From: Oscillospiraceae bacterium | Lineage (GTDB): Bacteria; Bacillota; Clostridia; Oscillospirales; Ruminococcaceae | Direction: 5' to 3' | NCBI GenBank assembly: GCA_009778115.1 | Contig: WRKL01000013.1 | Span: 1-32,262, forward strand | Length of the DNA: 32,262 nt | Shown: positions 23,462 through 29,584 of the stretch, piece after piece | How the letters are laid out: the number at the start of each line of letters is the position of its first letter | Numbering within the stretch: position 1 is the first letter of the stretch | Made by a program: the position numbers and the translations under genes | The notes under the pieces: generated by a model | Database searches by the model: none | Seen by the model: the letters and a program-made list of their open reading frames with translations, nothing else | Told to the model about the DNA's origin: nothing

Positions 23462-24544
23462 ATGGGAAAAAAGCTGAAAGTTGGAATTGTGGGTTGCGGC
23501 GGTATAGCTAACGCGAAACATATGCCGTCCATATCCAAGATTGATGAGGCGGAAATTGTTGCGTTCTGCGATATTATCCCGGAACGCGCGCAAAAAGCGG
23601 CAAAAGACTTTGGGACAGCCGATGCAAAAACGTATGAGGATTACAAAGAGCTGGTCAAAGACGGCAGCATCGACGTGGTTCATGTATTAACCCCGAACAA
23701 ATCACACTCGGTTATAACCATAGCCGCGCTGGATGCCGGAAAGCATGTTATGTGCGAAAAACCTATGGCCAAAACATATGCCGAAGCTAAAGCGATGCTG
23801 GATGCGTCAAAACGTAACGGCAAAATTCTCAGCATAGGTTATCAGTACAGATATGAAAAACACAAATGGCAATTGCAAAAAATGTGCCGTGCGGGGGAAT
23901 TGGGCGATATATACCACGCTAAAGCCCACGCGTTAAGACGGCGTGCCGTTCCTACCTGGGGTGTGTTTCTTAACGAGGAAGAACAGGGCGGAGGACCGTT
24001 GATCGACATTGGAACCCACGCGCTGGATATGACGTTATGGATGATGGACAACTATAAACCGGTTTATGCTGTAGGCAACACATACTTCGAACTTGCTAAA
24101 ACCGAAAACGCCGCAAATGCGTGGGGACCGTGGGACACCAAAAAGTATACGGTTGAGGATGGAGCTTTTGGTTTTGTTATGATGGAAAACGGAGCGACCA
24201 TTTCGCTCGAAGCTACCTGGGCGGTCAATATGCGTAACGCAAAGGAAGCTATTTGTACGCTGTGCGGTACAAAAGCCGGAGCGGACTTGTGGGACGGACT
24301 AATTATCAACGGCGAAGAAGGTGGTTTTCTTTACGAAAAGAAAATCAATACGGACATCGGCGGCGTTGCATTTTACGAAGGTAATAGCGGGGGAAAACCG
24401 GCGGAAATTGAAGCGATGATTTTTTATAATGCGATACTCAAGGGAACCGAACTTGTGGTAAAACCCGAACAGGCGATGGTAGTGACACAGATACTCGAGG
24501 GAATATACGAATCGGCAAAAACTAAAAAACCGGTATTCTTTTGA
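23462..24544 (+). CDS. Gfo/Idh/MocA family oxidoreductase
   Basis: NAD(P)-dependent sugar or inositol dehydrogenase-like enzyme, 360 aa. The N-terminal Rossmann fold has VGIVGCGGIANAKH (GxGGxA at 11-16). The EKP motif near residue 99 (CEKPMAKT) supplies the catalytic Lys. GTHALDMTLWMMD near 185 carries the conserved His/Asp of the substrate domain. ATG23462 has AAAGGA upstream and starts MGKKLKVGIVGCGG. A longer frame beginning at 23309 only reads through the family A repeat and is rejected. A TIM-barrel sugar isomerase follows 51 bp downstream. This pairing is typical of catabolic modules for inositol-like or unusual sugars; the substrate is unknown. Confidence 0.94.
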   Translation: MGKKLKVGIVGCGGIANAKHMPSISKIDEAEIVAFCDIIPERAQKAAKDFGTADAKTYEDYKELVKDGSIDVVHVLTPNKSHSVITIAALDAGKHVMCEKPMAKTYAEAKAMLDASKRNGKILSIGYQYRYEKHKWQLQKMCRAGELGDIYHAKAHALRRRAVPTWGVFLNEEEQGGGPLIDIGTHALDMTLWMMDNYKPVYAVGNTYFELAKTENAANAWGPWDTKKYTVEDGAFGFVMMENGATISLEATWAVNMRNAKEAICTLCGTKAGADLWDGLIINGEEGGFLYEKKINTDIGGVAFYEGNSGGKPAEIEAMIFYNAILKGTELVVKPEQAMVVTQILEGIYESAKTKKPVFF

Positions 24545-24595
24545 AATTAATTTTAATTATAGCAACAGAAGCAACAGAAAGGATGGATTTATGTT

Positions 24596-25501
24596 ATGAA
24601 ACTGGGTTTTTTAACGGTATGTTTGGGGTCTATGCCCCTCAGGGAAAAAGCGGAATTTGCGGCAAAAACAGGGTTTAAGGCACTTGAGGTCGCCGCGTGG
24701 CCTAAACTAAACGACCGGGATTACTCTTCGGCGGACATTGATGCGGCAAACCTGACACAGCAGGAAGCGGATGAAATCCGGGAGTATATGTCCGGATTAG
24801 GATTGGAAATTTCGTCGCTTGCGTACTACGACAACAACCTGCACCCGGACAAAGAACGGCGCGAATATATACATAACCATTTGCGTAAAGTTATTGATGC
24901 GGCGGCTATGTTGAATGTGGAGATGGCGGGAACTTTTGCAGGGCGCAATTTCAAAGCGGACTACGATCAGAATTTGGAAGAATTTGCCGAAGTTTTCGGA
25001 AAGCATATCGAATATGCGAAATCTAAAAATGTAAAAATAATTATAGAAAACTGTCATATGCCGAATTGGCACGGCGACGGAAAACCCGGAACAATTTCGC
25101 ATACACCCGAACAGTTCAGAAATATGTTCGCGAAAGCAAACAGTGATTTTTTCGGCTTAAACTTTGATCCGTCGCATTTTGTTCCGCAGTACATTGATTA
25201 TTCGCGTGCCCTCAATGAATTTATGGGCAAAACGTTTCATTTTCACGCCAAGGACTGTGAAATACTGCCCGAGAAACTTTACGAAAAAGGAGCAAATCTC
25301 CGGGGTTATTGGCGCTACCGTATGCCGGGGCTGGGACAAATTGATTGGAAAGAAATCATTGCGCAGCTCAAAAAAGCGGGTTACGACGGCGTTATAAGTA
25401 TAGAACACGAGGATATGCTGTATGAAGGCAATGTTGAAAAGGTAAAAGAAGGGCTGAAAATAGGGTTCGATTATTTGAACAGACTTACTTTGACTTTTTA
25501 A
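24596..25501 (+). CDS. sugar phosphate isomerase/epimerase family protein (xylose isomerase-like TIM barrel)
   Basis: 301 aa, AP-endonuclease-2/IolE-type TIM barrel. Strand-end metal ligands are visible: KIIIENCHMP (Glu), FGLNFDPSHF (Asp and His), FHFHAKDCE (His) and ISIEHEDM (Glu). GRYRMPGLG-type sequence (YWRYRMPGLGQIDWKEI) occurs before the last strand, as in sugar epimerases. It probably works with the Gfo/Idh/MocA oxidoreductase immediately upstream on the same sugar or polyol. ATG24596 has AAAGGA 12 nt upstream; ATG24591 is out of frame and stops at once. Exact reaction unknown. Confidence 0.92.
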   Translation: MKLGFLTVCLGSMPLREKAEFAAKTGFKALEVAAWPKLNDRDYSSADIDAANLTQQEADEIREYMSGLGLEISSLAYYDNNLHPDKERREYIHNHLRKVIDAAAMLNVEMAGTFAGRNFKADYDQNLEEFAEVFGKHIEYAKSKNVKIIIENCHMPNWHGDGKPGTISHTPEQFRNMFAKANSDFFGLNFDPSHFVPQYIDYSRALNEFMGKTFHFHAKDCEILPEKLYEKGANLRGYWRYRMPGLGQIDWKEIIAQLKKAGYDGVISIEHEDMLYEGNVEKVKEGLKIGFDYLNRLTLTF

Positions 25502-25537
25502 AATAAAAAATAAAAAGAAAGAAATCGGGTCGGCGGT

Positions 25538-27163
25538 ATGAGAACAAAGGTTTTTAAAAAAAGAGGAAACAGCCGGTATCTGCTTACGGTGGTTTTGATA
25601 ACGGCGTTTGTTTTTGCATTGTTTGCAGGGTTTGCAGGGTGTGCCGGGCAGGAAACGCCGATATCGGGCGAAGTTGTGATTCTGCACACAAATGATATGC
25701 ACGGGCGGGTCATAAACGACGATGATGGCGTAATCGGGATAGACCGTGTGGCGGCGATACATAAAAACATCCCGAACTCTGTTCTGGTGGATGCCGGCGA
25801 TGCTTTTCACGGTCTGCCGGCGGCGACACTGAGCCGGGGTGAAGACATAGCCGGCTTGATGAATATAGCCGGCTATGATGCAATGGCAGCGGGTAACCAC
25901 GAATTTAATTATGGCTGGGAACGCTTGCTGGAATTGAATGATATGACGGATTTTTCGATTTTAGCATCCAATGTAAAAAAAGACGGCTCTCCTGTTTTAT
26001 ACGATACGGCATTAGTCGAGGCAGGTAATATTAAGATCGGATTTTTCGGAATTACAACCGAGTCTGCAAAAAGCTCCGCTATGCCGGAATATGTAAACGG
26101 GCTTGAGTTTGAAAACGCAGTAGCTGCCGCCCGTGAAATGGCAAGGAATGTGCATAATCAAGGTGCGGATTTGATCGTTGCACTCTGTCATCTGGGGAAC
26201 GAATCTGTTGCGGGAACAACATCAGCCGCGCTCGCGCAGGAAGTCGGAGAAATAGATGTCATCATAGACGGGCACAGTCACACCGCGCTGCCTGAAGGAT
26301 TAATAGAAAACGATGTTCTGATCGTTCAGGCGGGACAGCATGGGAGCCATATAGGGAAAGTAACGGTTACGGTGGAAGACGGCGCAGTAAAAAATAAAAC
26401 CGCAGAGCTTATTGATTTTGAACAAGCGATGGAAACCGAGCCGGATATGGAAACCCAAGCTAAACTGGCTGAAATAACAAACAAACTGGATGCTATACTG
26501 AGTGAATCGGCGGGAGTGTCAAACGAGGCTATGTCCGGCGAACGTGCGCCGGGTGTACGCACACAGGAAATGCCGTTGGGGAATTTTGTGGCAGATGCTT
26601 ACCGGGAAGCCGCAAAGACGGATATTGCGATTACGAACGGCGGCGACATACGGGCGGATATAGATCCGGGCACAATCACAAGAGGCGACATTATCAGTAT
26701 ACTTCCCTTTGGGAACACATTGATGATCAAAACCATAACACCTGAAATACTCTTTAAGGTTTTGGAAAACGGAGTAAGTTCGGTTGTAACCGGTGACGGC
26801 AGCAGTGACGGCGGAATTATTGATCATGAAAAATCCGAAGACGGGCGTTTTTTACAGGTATCGGGGTTGAGTTTTGAATATAATCCCGCAGCACCCGCCG
26901 GGAACCGTGTTATGTCGGTAACACTGGATAGCGGCGAAAAGCTGTCTTCAGAAGACAAAACAACGAAAATCACCCTGACCGCATCGAATTATATTATGAC
27001 CGGCGGCAATGATTATATCATGCTTGCCGAATTACCCGCAGACCGTGAATTCGGAACCGCTGACGGGGCGTTGTTCGAGTACATCAAAACACACTCACCG
27101 GTCAATGCGCCGTCTGTAGGCAGAATCACGGAGTCGGCCGATGAATTAAAAAACGCAGCTTGA
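25538..27163 (+). CDS. 5'-nucleotidase/2',3'-cyclic phosphodiesterase family lipoprotein
   Basis: Predicted 541-aa surface lipoprotein. The signal sequence ends in a lipobox FAGC (Cys35). The metallophosphoesterase domain (about 45-320) has VILHTNDMHGR (Asp53 and His55), VDAGDAFHG (near 85), GNHEFNYG (119-126), an ALCHLG region and DGHSHTALP, together giving the two-metal site. The C-terminal 5'-nucleotidase domain has AITNGGDIRADI, LPFGNTLM and SNYIMTGGNDY-like sequence, forming the nucleoside pocket. It probably salvages extracellular nucleotides or cyclic nucleotides. The ribosome site is weak. It begins 36 nt after the sugar isomerase and may be co-transcribed with it. Confidence 0.93.
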   Translation: MRTKVFKKRGNSRYLLTVVLITAFVFALFAGFAGCAGQETPISGEVVILHTNDMHGRVINDDDGVIGIDRVAAIHKNIPNSVLVDAGDAFHGLPAATLSRGEDIAGLMNIAGYDAMAAGNHEFNYGWERLLELNDMTDFSILASNVKKDGSPVLYDTALVEAGNIKIGFFGITTESAKSSAMPEYVNGLEFENAVAAAREMARNVHNQGADLIVALCHLGNESVAGTTSAALAQEVGEIDVIIDGHSHTALPEGLIENDVLIVQAGQHGSHIGKVTVTVEDGAVKNKTAELIDFEQAMETEPDMETQAKLAEITNKLDAILSESAGVSNEAMSGERAPGVRTQEMPLGNFVADAYREAAKTDIAITNGGDIRADIDPGTITRGDIISILPFGNTLMIKTITPEILFKVLENGVSSVVTGDGSSDGGIIDHEKSEDGRFLQVSGLSFEYNPAAPAGNRVMSVTLDSGEKLSSEDKTTKITLTASNYIMTGGNDYIMLAELPADREFGTADGALFEYIKTHSPVNAPSVGRITESADELKNAA

Positions 27164-27193
27164 GGTAAAACGTAACTCTTGTTATCTTTAAGT

Positions 27194-27229
27194 AGCCCTT
27201 GTAACCCTTGTAACCCTTGTAGCCCTTGT
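27194..27229. repeat. 9-bp tandem repeat (four units)
   Basis: Four direct units of A(G/A)CCCTTGT: AGCCCTTGT, AACCCTTGT, AACCCTTGT and AGCCCTTGT, with a degenerate AACTCTTGT unit slightly upstream. The array begins 30 nt after the stop of the 5'-nucleotidase gene. The rest of the 27164-27318 spacer is AT-rich without visible features. Confidence 0.85.
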
Positions 27230-27318
27230 AATTTTTAATAAATTAATAAGAACAAACTCCAAACTGTCTTTTGCGTGTGACCCGTAACAAAAAATTAACA
27301 ATTTCCTTGGCTGCTTTA

Positions 27319-27347
27319 TTGTGTTTTCCGGGTTTTTAATGTATAAT
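27319..27347 (+). promoter_or_regulatory. promoter of the rubredoxin-rubrerythrin operon
   Basis: TTGTGT (27319-27324), 17-bp spacer and a perfect TATAAT (27342-27347). The -35 matches only its first three bases, so an activator or high-affinity -10 recognition may be needed. The leader to the rubredoxin start is about 175 nt, long for this size of gene. Confidence 0.65.
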
Positions 27348-27354
27348 GAAAACA

Positions 27355-27427
27355 TTCGGGAAATAATAAGCGTTGCTATATGACGCCTGTTGTTTCCGTG
27401 AAGCGAAAAAAACGGGAATAACCCGAG
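27355..27427 (+). ncRNA. candidate structured leader RNA upstream of rubredoxin
   Basis: A three-way junction can be drawn. The closing stem is TTCGGG (27355-27360) / CCCGAG (27422-27427). Stem two is GCGT (27370-27373) / ACGC (27383-27386) with loop TGCTATATG. Stem three is TTTCCGT (27393-27399) / ACGGGAA (27412-27418). An AT hairpin ATTTCA (27475-27480) / TGAAAT (27484-27489) follows, then T-rich sequence. It matches no riboswitch class I can recognise. This is inference from pairing alone. Confidence 0.35.
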
Positions 27428-27527
27428 ATATTGACCGGAACGTGTCAGTTTACGGATTCACAGGTTTGCGTAACATTTCAACCTGAAATTAATATTTGAA
27501 ATTTTTTGAGAAAGGAGGAGAGCATTA

Positions 27528-27683
27528 ATGAAATATGTATGCGATATTTGCGGATATACATATGATGAAGCCGCCGGAGAACCTGATAGCGGAGTAGAAC
27601 CGGGCACAAAATGGGAAGATGTTCCCGAAGATTTTATATGTCCGATTTGCGGAGCAGGCAAAGAAGCTTTTTCCCCGGAATAA
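27528..27683 (+). CDS. rubredoxin
   Basis: 51-aa electron carrier with one iron bound by four cysteines: Cys5-x2-Cys8 (CDICG) and Cys38-x2-Cys41 (CPICG). It has the canonical [20 protein letters not shown] core and VPEDFICP. Length is typical. ATG27528 is preceded by a strong AAAGGAGGAG site (27512-27521). It is followed 31 bp later by rubrerythrin, to which it likely donates electrons for peroxide reduction in an anaerobe. It may also serve other oxygen-defence enzymes. Confidence 0.96.
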   Translation: MKYVCDICGYTYDEAAGEPDSGVEPGTKWEDVPEDFICPICGAGKEAFSPE

Positions 27684-27714
27684 AATTAAAAATTTGAAAA
27701 GGAGAAAAGTCATT

Positions 27715-28257
27715 ATGGAAAACCTGAAAGGTACGAAAACAGAAAAAAATCTTATGGAAGCATTCGCCGGAGAAAGTCAGGCGCGGAACAAGTATACATA
27801 TTTCGCGGCTAAGGCGAAAAAAGAAGGATACGAACAGATTGCCGCTATTTTTGGGGAAACCGCCGGCAACGAACAAATGCACGCAAAGCTCTGGTTCAAA
27901 CTTTTGTGCGGCGGCGATATTGCTACGACCACAGATAACCTGAAAGCCGCTGCGGATGGCGAAAACGAAGAATGGACACAAATGTACAAGCGTATGGCGG
28001 AAGAAGCCCGCGAAGAAGGTTTCGATAAAATCGCGTTTTTATTCGAAAAGGTAAGATTGATCGAAAAAGAACACGAGGAACGCTACCGCAAGCTGCTGAA
28101 AAATATAGAGGACGGAGCCGTCTTTGAAAGAAAAGAAAAATCTGTTTGGATATGCCGCAAATGCGGACATATAGTTGATAACGAAAAAGCACCGGTAAAA
28201 TGCCCGGTTTGCGCTCATCCGCAATCGTATTTCGAGCTTAGAGCCGTCAATTATTGA
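27715..28257 (+). CDS. rubrerythrin
   Basis: 180-aa non-haem diiron peroxidase that protects anaerobes from hydrogen peroxide. The ferritin-like four-helix domain carries the ligands in EAFAGESQARNKY, ETAGNEQMHAKLW and the later RLIEKEHEERY. The C-terminal rubredoxin-like domain has CRKCG and CPVCAHPQSYF. ATG27715 follows AAAAGGAG (27698-27705) 9 nt upstream; the open frame extends further upstream only through the rubredoxin gene. It is likely co-transcribed with rubredoxin. A family A repeat begins 1 nt after its stop codon. Confidence 0.96.
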   Translation: MENLKGTKTEKNLMEAFAGESQARNKYTYFAAKAKKEGYEQIAAIFGETAGNEQMHAKLWFKLLCGGDIATTTDNLKAAADGENEEWTQMYKRMAEEAREEGFDKIAFLFEKVRLIEKEHEERYRKLLKNIEDGAVFERKEKSVWICRKCGHIVDNEKAPVKCPVCAHPQSYFELRAVNY

Positions 28258-28258
28258 T

Positions 28259-28381
28259 TAGACTTCCTAGGGAATTAAAACGCGATGTATGAACGCAGGT
28301 GATTTTTCGTCAAACAAGGCAATTTTGACGAGAATATCATGGATATTAAAGGATAAATTAACGCCGTGTGACGGAGGTCTA
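28259..28381 (+). repeat. family A repeat, copy 8 (right end deleted), supplying a ribosome site
   Basis: 123 bp beginning TAGACTTCCTAGGGAATTAA. It matches copy 7 through GTGTGACGG, then jumps directly to GAGGTCTA, so about 40 bp of the right end are missing. The retained GGAGGT (28373-28378) lies 11 nt before the ATG of the next gene and is its only plausible Shine-Dalgarno site. Confidence 0.75.
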
Positions 28382-28389
28382 TTATAGAT

Positions 28390-29502
28390 ATGAAACAGAC
28401 AACACTTGCGAACGGTAAAAAAGTGTCGGTAGTGGGCATCGGAGGTCATTATAAGCACTTCGAGTACGGCAGATATGAGGAAACCTACGGTCCGGTCGAA
28501 CAAAGCGAAGTGGATTCAAGGGCAAAGCTGCTGAGCAAAGCTTACGAAAACGGAATTACATATTATGACACAACCTGGTATAACGAAGTCGAAATGCTTG
28601 CCAGATCATTGGAAATAGCCGGAATCCGCAGTAAAATTCATGTTAACGGAATGGTTTTAGGCGCGTTTACCGGATCAAAGGGTTTTGGCATGACAGATCG
28701 GGATTACTTTAACAAGTATCTCGATAAACGTCTTGCGATAATGCCGGAAAACCGATTTGATTCATTTATGATCAACGCCATCGACGAACAATATGATTAT
28801 GACAGGTGCGCCGGTCTGGTTAAGCTTTTGTCCGAAAGAAAAGCAGCCGGAGATATTGGAATGCTTGGCTTCTCCTGTCATAACCATCCCCTTGCCCGGG
28901 AAATAGCGGATGCGTTCAACGAGTTTGAAATAATCATGACACCTTATAATTTCCGCAACAACTGGTTTGCAAGATCTTTTGACGGATACAAAGGGAACGC
29001 ATCCTTCGTCGCCATGAAACCAATGGTGTGGGCGCAATACGGGGTTCCTTTCAGCGTTATCAACAATCTTAATAATTTTGAGGAAATTTTCGGTTTCAAA
29101 AAAGATGAAAAGATCGCTGTCAAAGCGTTCCGGTATTTGATCGAAAGCCCGATACTGAACGTCACTTTATCCTCCGTCAACAACGAAACCGAGCTGGATA
29201 TGCTGATCGAAGCAGGTACAGATCATACAGGTGGATGCTGCTTGAATGAAAATGATTTAAAAGCCCTCACAGACTACGATAAGGCGGTCAGTTCTCATGA
29301 CAGTATTCCTTTGTTTATCGGCGGAATGAAAACCGACAATCTTCGTGCGGAATTCTTTTGTGCCGATAACCTTTGTAATATTTTAAATATCGACAAAAGT
29401 ACATTAACCGTCCGGGACGAAAACCGGCGGGAGCTTATCGCAGAATATAAAGAAAAAATATATAAAGAGCTGAAAACAAAAGGTTACGGGAAATATTTGT
29501 GA
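28390..29502 (+). CDS. aldo/keto reductase-fold protein, non-canonical active site
   Basis: 370 aa. It resembles aldo/keto reductases in VSVVGIGGH at the start, AYENGITYYDTTWYNEVEML (the D-T...Y region: Asp60, Tyr59/Tyr64), later barrel strands (IGMLGFSCHN, FEIIMTPYNF, FVAMKPMVW) and the late NVTLSSVNNETELDML pattern. Where the catalytic Lys is expected (SKIHVNGMVL) there is Asn86, and where the His is expected (DSFMINAID) there is Asn129. It may therefore bind NAD(P) or a sugar without standard reductase chemistry, or use an altered mechanism. The C-terminal 80 residues are unassigned. The GH43-type gene follows. ATG28390 uses the GGAGGT supplied by the repeat. Confidence 0.82.
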   Translation: MKQTTLANGKKVSVVGIGGHYKHFEYGRYEETYGPVEQSEVDSRAKLLSKAYENGITYYDTTWYNEVEMLARSLEIAGIRSKIHVNGMVLGAFTGSKGFGMTDRDYFNKYLDKRLAIMPENRFDSFMINAIDEQYDYDRCAGLVKLLSERKAAGDIGMLGFSCHNHPLAREIADAFNEFEIIMTPYNFRNNWFARSFDGYKGNASFVAMKPMVWAQYGVPFSVINNLNNFEEIFGFKKDEKIAVKAFRYLIESPILNVTLSSVNNETELDMLIEAGTDHTGGCCLNENDLKALTDYDKAVSSHDSIPLFIGGMKTDNLRAEFFCADNLCNILNIDKSTLTVRDENRRELIAEYKEKIYKELKTKGYGKYL

Positions 29503-29525
29503 TTACCCTATTACCTTATTACCTT
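29502..29525. repeat. 8-bp tandem repeat (three units)
   Basis: ATTACCCT, ATTACCTT and ATTACCTT in direct order, followed by the degenerate ATGTTACC. It starts at the last base of the preceding TGA stop. The 83-bp gap to the next gene contains no other feature. Confidence 0.8.
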
Positions 29526-29584
29526 ATGTTACCCGATTATAACTTAACTAACGCAAAACAAAAATAGAAAGGGAAATAGCTGAA

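Noticed and set aside
27194-27229. CRISPR array
   Set aside because: Units are only 9 bp and contiguous, with no spacers and no cas genes.
27355-27427. Possible purine-type riboswitch
   Set aside because: A three-way junction with ATATG and GTTTC pieces is suggestive, but the conserved junction and loop bases of purine riboswitches are not present and the downstream gene is unrelated to purines.
27458-27713. Minus-strand open frames over the rubredoxin gene
   Set aside because: They are antisense shadows of rubredoxin, whose four cysteines and ribosome site are unambiguous.
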